A stretch of DNA of 64,000 nucleotides from positions 1,957,001-2,021,000 of the forward strand of contig NZ_CP073587.1 of NCBI RefSeq assembly GCF_018223345.1. The letters run 5' to 3'. This DNA is from Shewanella yunxiaonensis. Lineage in GTDB: Bacteria; Pseudomonadota; Gammaproteobacteria; Enterobacterales; Shewanellaceae. The position numbers and the translations under genes are program-made. Below, piece after piece: positions 1 through 8,062 of the stretch. The notes below the pieces were generated by a model. That model was not told the origin of the DNA. It did not search any database and was given only the letters and a program-made list of their open reading frames with translations. Each line of letters begins with the position of its first letter. Positions within the stretch are counted from its first letter, which is position 1.

Positions 1-20
1 CCCTACTAACGTAATGGGCC

Positions 21-68
21 ATTCTAACACAGTTATTGAACCCAGGTAGCCCTGATAACGGTTAGAAT
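21..68. repeat. Compound inverted repeat at the left edge
   Basis: ATTCTAAC (21-28) is inverted as GTTAGAAT (61-68). Inside it, GTTAT (32-36) pairs with ATAAC (55-59) and CAGG (43-46) with CCTG (51-54), so the whole block can fold into one long interrupted stem. No T-run follows on either strand, so it does not look like a simple terminator. Function unknown; it lies in the non-coding region before ubiG. Confidence 0.45.
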
Positions 69-237
69 TCTACATTTACTCAAACTGCTGTTTATCTGCC
101 GCTTTCAGTGAAAAACTTGTGAGAAATTTGCTTAAAAAACGCCGAGTTGGATGTTTTTTAAACAACACCAGTGTCTTGCCCTTTTTAAATACGACAATCT
201 ACCTAAGTTGCTTACCCATTGGTGGTCAAACTGTGGT

Positions 238-243
238 TATAAT
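238..243 (+). promoter_or_regulatory. Possible -10 box of the ubiG promoter
   Basis: A perfect TATAAT lies 36 bases before the ubiG start. I see no good -35 hexamer at 16-18 bases upstream (the nearest TT-rich hexamers are at the wrong distance), so this is a motif-based guess. Confidence 0.35.
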
Positions 244-278
244 GGTGCGTATTTTTATTTATCTCTTAAGGTATTGCC

Positions 279-989
279 ATGCAAGAAAATGCCAACGTAG
301 ACCCTCAGGAAATTGCCAAATTTGAAAATATGGCTGCTGGTTGGTGGGATCCTCAAGGGGAGTTTAAGCCATTGCATGAACTCAACCCATTGCGTCTGAA
401 TTATATTGATCTCAAGGCCGGGGGTATTTTTGGCCAGCAGGTTTTGGATGTAGGCTGTGGCGGCGGCATTTTGTCTGAAAGTATGGCGAAAATCGGTGCA
501 AAAGTTACCGGGTTAGACATGGGCCATGAGCCCCTGGAAGTGGCAAAACTTCATGCGCTGGAAACCGGTGTTACCATTGACTATCAACAGCAAACTGCTG
601 AAGAACATGCTATCACTCACCCAGATTTCTATGACGTGGTCACCTGCATGGAGATGTTGGAACATGTACCAGAACCTCAGTCCGTCATTCATGCCTGTTG
701 TAACATGGTTAAACCAGGCGGATGGGTATTCTTCTCAACCATCAACCGCAATCTGATGTCGTGGGTGCAAACTATTGTTGGTGCAGAATACTTACTAAAA
801 ATGCTGCCAGTAGGTACACATGTTCATGGAAAGTTTTTGCGCCCATCAGAATTGATCGCCATGGTGGAACATACTGACCTGATCTGTCGCGACGCGTTGG
901 GTATTAAGTACAATCCGATTACAAGTATTTTCAGCTATACCCCAAGTGTTGAAGTCAATTATATGATTGCCTGCCAGAAAGTAGATTAA
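279..989 (+). CDS. ubiG: Ubiquinone biosynthesis O-methyltransferase UbiG
   Basis: The 236-residue protein is an S-adenosylmethionine-dependent methyltransferase that carries out both O-methylations of the ubiquinone head group. Visible: the family start with [11 protein letters not shown] (about residues 15-25), the SAM-binding motif [14 protein letters not shown] (55-67), and the later [11 protein letters not shown] motif. Length equals the usual 235-245. The ATG has an AAGG-type ribosome site about 8 bases upstream. A HAD phosphatase gene follows after 4 bases, so the two are probably co-transcribed. UbiG family members act at the inner membrane as part of the ubiquinone-synthesis complex. 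Confidence 0.96.
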   Translation: MQENANVDPQEIAKFENMAAGWWDPQGEFKPLHELNPLRLNYIDLKAGGIFGQQVLDVGCGGGILSESMAKIGAKVTGLDMGHEPLEVAKLHALETGVTIDYQQQTAEEHAITHPDFYDVVTCMEMLEHVPEPQSVIHACCNMVKPGGWVFFSTINRNLMSWVQTIVGAEYLLKMLPVGTHVHGKFLRPSELIAMVEHTDLICRDALGIKYNPITSIFSYTPSVEVNYMIACQKVD

Positions 990-993
990 AACT

Positions 994-1677
994 ATGTTGC
1001 CAACGACCTACTCTGCACTGCTTTTTGACCTTGATGGCACCTTGGTGGATACGGCGCCCGATCTTATCGCGGCAGTAATGGCGACGTTGGCAGAGTCCAG
1101 ACTCGAGAGTGCTGCCGATTTCGCTGAACTACGTGCTCAAGCATCAAATGGGTCACTGGCAATGCTCCAGGCAGCAGTGCCACTAGCAGATCAGGCACAG
1201 CAGGAATCGCTGAGGCAATTAATGTTGCGGCACTATCAGCAAATAAATGGGTCACAGGCCACACTCTTTGATGGACTTAGCGGATTGCTGTCTATCGCGG
1301 CAGAGCGTGGTATAGCACTGGGCGTTGTCACCAATAAACCTGCAATGTATAGCAAACCCCTGCTGACAAAACTCGGCTTGTTGTCGAAACTCAAGTCAGT
1401 AATTAGTGCTGATACCACCTGTTTTCGTAAACCTCATCCTGCCCCAATGTTACTTGCAGCGCAGCAGCTCAATGCCGCACCAGAGAATATCTTGTATATC
1501 GGTGATGCTAAACGAGACATCATCGCCGCTAAAGCGGCTAGTATGCCTTCCGCCGCTGCGTTATGGGGTTATATTGATGCCAATGACGATCCATTACAGT
1601 GGGATGCAGATGTGTTGTTACCGCAACCATCGCATTTGACGACGCTATTAACGAAAAGCCGGATGCCAGATCGTTAA
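994..1677 (+). CDS. HAD-IA phosphatase (phosphoglycolate phosphatase / MupP-like)
   Basis: The 227-residue protein carries the HAD nucleophile motif FDLDGTLVDT (Asp12 and Asp14), motif II VTNKP, the lysine in FRKPHPAP and the metal-binding motif IGDAKRDI. The long alpha-helical cap after motif I marks subclass IA. It is usually annotated as phosphoglycolate phosphatase. In Pseudomonas the gene next to ubiG is mupP, encoding N-acetylmuramic acid 6-phosphate phosphatase of peptidoglycan recycling, so the same position here makes MupP a serious alternative. The sequence alone does not settle the substrate. It probably shares the ubiG transcript. Confidence 0.8.
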   Translation: MLPTTYSALLFDLDGTLVDTAPDLIAAVMATLAESRLESAADFAELRAQASNGSLAMLQAAVPLADQAQQESLRQLMLRHYQQINGSQATLFDGLSGLLSIAAERGIALGVVTNKPAMYSKPLLTKLGLLSKLKSVISADTTCFRKPHPAPMLLAAQQLNAAPENILYIGDAKRDIIAAKAASMPSAAALWGYIDANDDPLQWDADVLLPQPSHLTTLLTKSRMPDR

Positions 1678-1875
1678 CGATCGCTGCATATTTTAGCAAT
1701 CAAACTTCGATAATCTGTTTGCTTAAATTTTACCCAAAAGCCACTAATCCCCGTATTGACGGCGTTTGCCGCATCTGTCAGGGAAGCAAACTAAAGATAT
1801 CCACAAGATATGCCCCGAAACGCCACTTGCAAAAAGCCGTCAGCCTCACTATCTTGGTATCTTGTAAACACAAAA

Positions 1876-1891
1876 ACACCACATATTGTGT
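1876..1891. promoter_or_regulatory. NrdR-box-like palindrome upstream of nrdA
   Basis: The 16-base site ACACCACATATTGTGT matches 14 of 16 positions of the remembered NrdR consensus acaCwAtATaTwGtgt. NrdR represses ribonucleotide reductase operons and usually binds two boxes three helical turns apart. A much weaker candidate half lies around 1846-1861. The site is 166 bases before the nrdA start, in the 380-base gap after the HAD gene, where I see nothing else. Confidence 0.65.
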
Positions 1892-2057
1892 GTAGGTGAC
1901 AATCACACCCACTAGTCCATGACTAATAAATGACAGTAGTTTGCCGCTAACAATCCATAAAAACAGCGGTGTACGGTCAGAGCTTGATTGTTGTACAAAG
2001 GAAGTTTTGATGGTGTTTGCCATCATCATTAAATATAAAAATCAGGGCCTATCTCCA

Positions 2058-4343
2058 ATGAATAGCAATATGACAGTTACCAAACGCAGTGGCGAAAGAG
2101 AGAAAATTGATCTCGATAAGATCCATCGTGTTATCACCTGGGCCGCTGAAGGGCTGGCTAACGTGTCTGTTTCAGAAGTCGAATTGCGGGCGCATCTGCA
2201 GTTCTTCGATGGCATACCCACAGAAGCCATCCACGAAACCATCATTAAAGCTGCAGCAGATCTGATCTCTCCTGATTCTCCTGATTATCAGTTCCTAGCT
2301 GCCCGCTTAGCTATTTTCCATCTGCGTAAAAAAGCATTTGGTCAATTTGAGCCGCCAAAGCTCGCCGACCATGTCACCAAACTGGTTGAAATGGGCAAAT
2401 ACGATAAGCACATCCTTGAAGATTACAGCCTTGAAGAGCTGAATGTCATGGATGGTTATATTGATCATTGGCGTGATATGACGTTTTCGTATGCTGCAGT
2501 AAAGCAGCTCGAAGGCAAATATCTTGTGCAAAACCGCGTGACGCATGAAGTCTATGAGAGTGCTCAGTTCCTCTATATGCTGGTTGCCGCCTGTTTGTTC
2601 TCAGGTTATCCGCGCGAAACCCGTTTGCAGTATGTTAAAGATTTCTATAACGCAGTTTCTACTTTTAAAATCTCGTTACCGACCCCGATCATGTCAGGCG
2701 TGAGAACTCCAACACGTCAGTTTAGTTCCTGCGTATTGATTGAATGTGGCGACAGTCTCGACTCTATCAATGCCACCTCTTCCGCTATCGTTAAATATGT
2801 CAGTCAGCGCGCGGGGATTGGTATCAATGCCGGTCGTATTCGTGCACTCGGCAGTCCAATTCGTGGCGGCGAAGCGTTCCATACCGGTTGTATTCCTTTC
2901 TTCAAGCACTTCCAGACGGCGGTTAAGTCCTGCTCACAAGGCGGTGTTCGTGGTGGTGCTGCCACACTGTTTTATCCGTTATGGCACTTGGAAGTCGAAT
3001 CATTACTGGTGTTGAAAAACAACCGCGGTGTTGAAGACAACCGTATCCGCCATCTGGATTACGGGGTACAAATCAATAAGCTGATGTATCAGAGATTGAT
3101 CAAGGGTGAAAACATTACGCTGTTCAGTCCATCTGATGTGCCGGGTCTTTATGATGCATTCTTTGCGGATCAGGATGAATTTGAACGGCTATACGTCAAA
3201 TATGAGCAGGATGAATCGATCCGTAAACGCTCGTTGCGTGCTGTCGAACTGTTCTCATTGATGATGCAGGAACGTGCTTCCACCGGCCGTATTTACATTC
3301 AAAACGTCGACCACTGTAACACTCATAGCCCGTTTGACCCTCAGGTCGCGCCAGTACATCAATCAAACTTATGTTTGGAAATCGCACTACCGACCAAACC
3401 GCTTAATGATGTTAACGACGCAACTGGCGAAATTGCTCTGTGTACATTGTCAGCATTAAACCTCGGTGCCATCGAAAATCTTGAAGAGATGGAAAAGCTG
3501 GCAGACTTAGCCGTTCGTGCATTAGATAACCTGCTGGATTATCAAGATTATCCTATCTTGGCTGCGCGTACAGCCTCGATGAATCGTCGGACGCTGGGTA
3601 TTGGTGTCATCAACTTTGCCAACTATCTTGCTAAACATGGTGTGAAATATTCTGATGGCAGCGCCAACGGTCTTACCCATCGTACTTTTGAAGCCTTCCA
3701 GTATTATCTGTTAAAGGCATCCATGGAATTGGCGAAAGAGAAAGGTGCGTGTCCGTTATTTAATGAAACAACTTATGCGCAAGGCATTTTGCCAATCGAC
3801 ACCTATAAGCGTGATCTCGATAAAATCTGTAGCGAACCGTTACATCTTGATTGGGAAAAATTACGTGTCGATATCAAACAATATGGCCTACGTAACTCTA
3901 CGCTGTCAGCCTTGATGCCTTCAGAAACTTCTTCGCAGATTTCCAATGCCACCAATGGTATTGAACCACCACGAGGACTCATCAGCGTTAAGGCCAGTAA
4001 AGATGGGCAGCTGAAACAAGTGGTTCCCGATTTCGAACAACTGAAGCATCGCTATGAATTATTGTGGCAAATGCCAAGTAATGACGGCTATTTGCAATTG
4101 GTGGGGATTATGCAGAAGTTTATTGACCAGTCTATTTCTGCCAATACCAACTATGACCCATCAAAATATGACAATGGCAAAGTTCCGATGCAAACTCTGC
4201 TCAAGGACTTACTGACAGCCTATAAGTTGGGTGTTAAGACCCTCTACTATCACAACACGCGTGATGGTGCATCGGATCAGCTTGATGATATCAGTATCGA
4301 AAAAGAAGATGACGGCTGCGCTGGCGGAGCCTGCAAAATTTAA
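2058..4343 (+). CDS. nrdA: Class Ia ribonucleoside-diphosphate reductase, alpha subunit
   Basis: NrdA reduces ribonucleoside diphosphates to deoxyribonucleotides in complex with NrdB. From the ATG at 2058 the protein is 761 residues, the same length as the E. coli enzyme and with the same residue numbering: Cys225 in FSSCVLIEC, the NLCLE segment (Cys439, Glu441), Cys462 in EIALCTLSALN, and the C-terminal thiol pair Cys754/Cys759 in CAGGACKI. The N-terminal 90 residues are an ATP-cone, so dATP feedback is expected. An in-frame upstream start at 1941 would add 39 residues unlike the family, so I reject it. An NrdR-like box lies upstream and nrdB follows. Confidence 0.97.
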   Translation: MNSNMTVTKRSGEREKIDLDKIHRVITWAAEGLANVSVSEVELRAHLQFFDGIPTEAIHETIIKAAADLISPDSPDYQFLAARLAIFHLRKKAFGQFEPPKLADHVTKLVEMGKYDKHILEDYSLEELNVMDGYIDHWRDMTFSYAAVKQLEGKYLVQNRVTHEVYESAQFLYMLVAACLFSGYPRETRLQYVKDFYNAVSTFKISLPTPIMSGVRTPTRQFSSCVLIECGDSLDSINATSSAIVKYVSQRAGIGINAGRIRALGSPIRGGEAFHTGCIPFFKHFQTAVKSCSQGGVRGGAATLFYPLWHLEVESLLVLKNNRGVEDNRIRHLDYGVQINKLMYQRLIKGENITLFSPSDVPGLYDAFFADQDEFERLYVKYEQDESIRKRSLRAVELFSLMMQERASTGRIYIQNVDHCNTHSPFDPQVAPVHQSNLCLEIALPTKPLNDVNDATGEIALCTLSALNLGAIENLEEMEKLADLAVRALDNLLDYQDYPILAARTASMNRRTLGIGVINFANYLAKHGVKYSDGSANGLTHRTFEAFQYYLLKASMELAKEKGACPLFNETTYAQGILPIDTYKRDLDKICSEPLHLDWEKLRVDIKQYGLRNSTLSALMPSETSSQISNATNGIEPPRGLISVKASKDGQLKQVVPDFEQLKHRYELLWQMPSNDGYLQLVGIMQKFIDQSISANTNYDPSKYDNGKVPMQTLLKDLLTAYKLGVKTLYYHNTRDGASDQLDDISIEKEDDGCAGGACKI

Positions 4344-4351
4344 GGTTTAAC

Positions 4352-4367
4352 GGGGCCTGATGGCCCC
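4352..4367 (+). terminator. Hairpin between nrdA and nrdB
   Basis: GGGGCC (4352-4357) and GGCCCC (4362-4367) form a stem with a four-base loop followed by TTTGTTT. It resembles an intrinsic terminator but sits in the 44-base gap of a co-transcribed pair, so it more likely sets the nrdA to nrdB ratio by partial termination or by stabilising a 3' end. It ends 20 bases before the nrdB start, close to its ribosome site. Confidence 0.5.
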
Positions 4368-4387
4368 TTTGTTTGGACGAACGCAAT

Positions 4388-5518
4388 ATGGCTTATTCAA
4401 TTTTTTGTCAAACACCCAATGACGCCACTCGTGAACCGATGTTTTTTGGTCAGGCTGTTAATGTGGCACGTTATGATCAACAAAAATATGAACTGTTTGA
4501 AAAGCTGATTGAAAAGCAGCTGTCTTTCTTTTGGCGTCCAGAAGAAGTTGATGTTTCTCGGGACAAAATCGATTTTGTGCAGCTACCTGAACATGAAAAA
4601 CACATCTTTCTTTCTAATCTGAAATATCAGACATTACTGGACTCAATTCAGGGGCGTTCGCCGAACGTCGCTTTTTTACCTTTAGTGTCGATTCCAGAGC
4701 TAGAGACCTGGATTGAAACCTGGTCGTTTTCCGAAACGATCCATAGCCGTTCCTACACTCACATTATCCGTAATATTGTGAATGATCCTTCGGTAGTCTT
4801 TGGTGATATTGTCGTCAACGAAGAGATCCTCAAACGTGCCACGGATATTGCCGATTATTATGATCACCTGATCCAGCTGACACAGGTTTATCACTTGCAT
4901 GGCGAAGGTATTTTTAATATTGCCGGTAAACAACTTTCAGTGACCACTCACGATATTAAGAAAGCATTGTACTTATGTATGATGTCAGTGAATGCACTGG
5001 AAGCAATCCGCTTCTATGTAAGTTTCGCCTGTTCATTTGCCTTTGCAGAACGCCGGCTGATGGAAGGTAATGCCAAGATTATTCGCCTTATTGCGCGTGA
5101 TGAAGCATTGCACCTGAATGGTACTCAACACATCATCAATTTGATGCAAGGTGGCCGTGATGACGCAGAAATGGGTGAAATAGCCAAAGAGTGTCAGCAA
5201 GAAGCGTACGATCTGTTCCTGCGCGCTGCCGAACAGGAAAAGGCCTGGGCAAAATATCTATTTAAAGATGGTTCAATGATTGGCTTGAACGAAGCGATCC
5301 TCAGCCAATACGTGGAATACATTACCAACCAACGGATGAAAGCCGTCAACCTCCCGTTGCCTTACCCAGAACGCAGTAATCCATTACCGTGGATGAAAAA
5401 CTGGTTAGAAAGTGACGCCGTACAAGTCGCGCCACAGGAAGTGGAAGTCTCCTCCTACTTGGTGGGACAGATAGATTCAGCCGTGGATGAAAATGAGTTC
5501 TCAGACTTTGATCTTTAA
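4388..5518 (+). CDS. nrdB: Class Ia ribonucleoside-diphosphate reductase, beta subunit
   Basis: NrdB houses the di-iron centre and tyrosyl radical that start catalysis in NrdA. Starting at the ATG at 4388 gives 376 residues, the E. coli length; an upstream in-frame ATG at 4373 adds five residues and is less likely, and GGACGA at 4375-4380 is a suitable ribosome site for 4388. Iron ligands and the radical tyrosine are visible as Asp85, Glu116, His119 and Tyr123 (E. coli 84, 115, 118 and 122), with later ligands in ARDEALH. The conserved C-terminal tail for NrdA binding is present. The ferredoxin gene overlaps its 3' end. Confidence 0.97.
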   Translation: MAYSIFCQTPNDATREPMFFGQAVNVARYDQQKYELFEKLIEKQLSFFWRPEEVDVSRDKIDFVQLPEHEKHIFLSNLKYQTLLDSIQGRSPNVAFLPLVSIPELETWIETWSFSETIHSRSYTHIIRNIVNDPSVVFGDIVVNEEILKRATDIADYYDHLIQLTQVYHLHGEGIFNIAGKQLSVTTHDIKKALYLCMMSVNALEAIRFYVSFACSFAFAERRLMEGNAKIIRLIARDEALHLNGTQHIINLMQGGRDDAEMGEIAKECQQEAYDLFLRAAEQEKAWAKYLFKDGSMIGLNEAILSQYVEYITNQRMKAVNLPLPYPERSNPLPWMKNWLESDAVQVAPQEVEVSSYLVGQIDSAVDENEFSDFDL

Positions 5519-5828
5519 AAAGCGACCAATCGTGCTGCTGCAAGGAGAACCACTGTTGCTGTGGAATTGGCAGCAACAGCCACAAACTTTGCTGCAGGTG
5601 CTGGAAGCTAAAAAAGTGCGAATTTTTTCTGAATGCCGCAGCGGCTATTGTGGCTGTTGTCGCACTAAAATCCGCAGTGGTTCCGTATGTTATCTTACGG
5701 AACCATTAGCAGAATTACAGGACGATGAATGTCTACCCTGCTGCTGCATTCCAGAAGAAGATCTAGATTTAGAATTATCCTGTCGTGGCGCAGATATGCC
5801 ATTGTTAGCAGAAAAATACCGCGCTTAA
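5487..5828 (+). CDS. yfaE: 2Fe-2S ferredoxin, YfaE-like (NrdB cofactor maintenance)
   Basis: This plant-type ferredoxin has the cluster-binding pattern C-x4-C-x2-C in [14 protein letters not shown] and a fourth cysteine in DDECLPCCC. YfaE of E. coli, encoded just after nrdB, supplies electrons to rebuild the di-iron tyrosyl cofactor of NrdB, and the same order here supports that role. The gene overlaps the end of nrdB by 32 bases from the first ATG, or 26 from the second ATG at 5493, which may be the true start and gives 111 residues. Overlap suggests translational coupling. It converges on fadH with a 34-base gap and no clear terminator. Confidence 0.9.
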   Translation: MKMSSQTLIFKKRPIVLLQGEPLLLWNWQQQPQTLLQVLEAKKVRIFSECRSGYCGCCRTKIRSGSVCYLTEPLAELQDDECLPCCCIPEEDLDLELSCRGADMPLLAEKYRA

Positions 5829-5862
5829 GCCAGTAAAACCGTGTAGTCAGTCAACCACATGG

Positions 5863-7884
5863 TCACACCCGCATTGCTAATTCGGCGGCATCACGAATGG
5901 CCCGCTTTGCATCAAGCTCAGCGGCAAGTTTAGCACCACCGATAATGTGCACAGGAATACCCAGTTGCGCTAATGCTGGTAACAAGCTGAGGTTCGATTC
6001 TTGTCCTGCACAAATGACCACATTATCGCAGGGAATGACTTGAGCCTTGTCTTCCACCATAATGTGCAGTCCTTCACTGTCAAAATGATGGTAACTTACA
6101 CCTGAAATGGTTTTCACCCCGTGACGTTTTAGCGTCATTCGGTGGATCCAACCGGTGGTCTTTCCCAACGTTTTGCCAGGATTACCCGGCTTACGTTGTA
6201 ATAGCCAAATCTCCTTTTGTGGCTTTTCGTCAGTCATTTCCGCTAATAGTCCACCGCGATGCGCATATAGAGTGTCAATGCCCCAACGTTGATACCATTT
6301 AACCGGTTGCAGGGTGGCTGATTGTTGTTCGGCCAGAAAATGTGCCACATCGAAGCCGATGCCACCTGCGCCGATGATAGCAACACGATTGCCTACTGTT
6401 ACTTCACCACGCAGTAACGATTGATAGCCGACCACCTTTTCTGAGTCAAAACCGGGAAAATTCAATGCCCGCGGGACGACACCAGCGGCGAGCACCACTT
6501 CATCGAATTGCTCCGCAGCTAATGTTTGCACCGTCGCCAATGTATTTAATTTGAGGTCAACGCCCAGATGTTCAAGCTGGTAGCGGAAATACCGTAAGGT
6601 CTCACGAAATTCCTCTTTACCGGGAATATTTTTCGCCAGATTAAACTGGCCGCCGATTTCACTGCGCGCTTCGAACAAGGTGACTTGATGGCCACGCTGC
6701 GCGGCATACACGGCGAAGGCCATGCCCGCAGGACCGGCGCCAATAACGGCTAATTTTTTGGATGTGTAAGCCCGGATGAAATTTAGTTCGGTTTCATATG
6801 CCGCCCGCGGATTCACCAGGCAAGTGGCTCGTTGTAATTTGAAGGTATGGTCTAAACACGCCTGATTGCAACCAATACAAGTGTTGATTGCGTCATCATT
6901 GTGCGCCGCAGCTTTGTTAACGAAATCCGGATCAGCCAGAAATGGCCTTGCCATAGACACCATATCGGCCTGACCACTTTCAAGCACTTGTTCAATGACT
7001 GCTGGCATATTGATGCGATTAGTCGCTATCAGCGGTACTGATACCTCTTTACGCAGTTTGGCTGTCACCCAGGTAAAAGCCGCACGAGGGACACTGGTGG
7101 CAATCGTTGGGATCCTTGCTTCATGCCATCCTATCCCGGTATTAATCAATGTGACGCCAGCGACCTCTAACCGTTTAGCCAGTAATACCACCTCGTCCCA
7201 GCTTGATCCCTGCTCCACCAGATCCAACATCGATAACCGAAAAATCACAATAAAATCGCTACCAACGCGGCGTCTTACCTCCTCAACAATGTCTACGGCA
7301 ATACGACTGCGATTAACAAAATCGCCGCCATATTCATCAGTACGCTGATTCGTGCGACTGCAAATAAACTGATTGATCAGATATCCTTCCGACCCCATGA
7401 TTTCAACGCCATCATATCCAGCCCTTTGAGCTAAATATGCGCTTTGCCCAAAATCACGAATGGTTTTGCGAACTTGTCTGGCTGACATGGCCCGTGGCGT
7501 AAATGGGGTGATAGGTGATTTAAGTTTTGACGGTGCAACCGAAAAGGGATGATAGGCATAACGCCCTGCATGTAACAACTGCATGCAGATTTTACTGCCA
7601 GCCTGATGTACGGCATGTGTGACAATACGATGTTTGCCGACTTGCCAAGAAAAACTTAATTGAGTCGCATTGGGTGTTAAGCGACCACGAAAATTTGGTG
7701 ATATTCCACCTGTAACGATAAGCCCTACACCGCCTTTCGCCCGTTCCCGATAAAATGCCGCGAGCTTTTCAAAGCCGTTTTTTTCCTCTTCAAGCCCGGT
7801 GTGCATTGACCCCATGACCACACGATTTTTGAGATGGGTAAAACCAAGATCTAACGGTTGCAACATCAATCTCTGCGCAGTCAT
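5863..7884 (-). CDS. fadH: NADPH-dependent 2,4-dienoyl-CoA reductase
   Basis: FadH reduces 2,4-dienoyl-CoA formed during beta-oxidation of unsaturated fatty acids. The 673 residues match the E. coli enzyme (672). The N-terminal FMN TIM barrel begins QPLDLGFTHLKNRVVMGSMH and carries the catalytic pair Tyr168 and His254. The 4Fe-4S cysteines are Cys336, Cys339, Cys343 and Cys355 in the CIGCNQAC...C motif. The C-terminal half has two dinucleotide-binding sites, AVIGAGPAGM and VAIIGAGGIGFD, for FAD and NADPH. It is monocistronic and divergent from sppA; I see no clear FadR or PsrA operator in the shared upstream region. Confidence 0.96.
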   Translation of the reverse strand: MTAQRLMLQPLDLGFTHLKNRVVMGSMHTGLEEEKNGFEKLAAFYRERAKGGVGLIVTGGISPNFRGRLTPNATQLSFSWQVGKHRIVTHAVHQAGSKICMQLLHAGRYAYHPFSVAPSKLKSPITPFTPRAMSARQVRKTIRDFGQSAYLAQRAGYDGVEIMGSEGYLINQFICSRTNQRTDEYGGDFVNRSRIAVDIVEEVRRRVGSDFIVIFRLSMLDLVEQGSSWDEVVLLAKRLEVAGVTLINTGIGWHEARIPTIATSVPRAAFTWVTAKLRKEVSVPLIATNRINMPAVIEQVLESGQADMVSMARPFLADPDFVNKAAAHNDDAINTCIGCNQACLDHTFKLQRATCLVNPRAAYETELNFIRAYTSKKLAVIGAGPAGMAFAVYAAQRGHQVTLFEARSEIGGQFNLAKNIPGKEEFRETLRYFRYQLEHLGVDLKLNTLATVQTLAAEQFDEVVLAAGVVPRALNFPGFDSEKVVGYQSLLRGEVTVGNRVAIIGAGGIGFDVAHFLAEQQSATLQPVKWYQRWGIDTLYAHRGGLLAEMTDEKPQKEIWLLQRKPGNPGKTLGKTTGWIHRMTLKRHGVKTISGVSYHHFDSEGLHIMVEDKAQVIPCDNVVICAGQESNLSLLPALAQLGIPVHIIGGAKLAAELDAKRAIRDAAELAMRV

Positions 7885-8062
7885 CTAAATGCCCTTTTTA
7901 AACACTTGTTTTAATCCAGCATAACCTTTGGATTGCGTTAGCTCAAGTAGCCAGTGACCTCGAATAACAACAGTTAATTTGTATCAGACATTTACAAATG
8001 AGTTTCGCTCATCTGAGCAAATTCGGTTAGCATTGGCATATTCGATGGAATAAGGAAAGGTT

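Noticed and set aside
1..22. Possible minus-strand start codon at 20-22 running off the left edge
   Set aside because: No ribosome site and the few visible codons match nothing expected near ubiG (such as gyrA).
119..325. 68-codon plus-strand frame before ubiG
   Set aside because: It overlaps ubiG in another frame, is not protein-like and covers the likely ubiG promoter.
1599..2029. Frames of 83-98 codons on either strand between the HAD gene and nrdA
   Set aside because: Overlap the NrdR-like box and the gene ends, with no ribosome site or recognisable protein.
7985..8015. Small inverted repeat ATGAG-TTTCG-CTCAT between fadH and sppA as a FadR/PsrA operator
   Set aside because: Arms of five bases only and no match to the consensus sites I remember.
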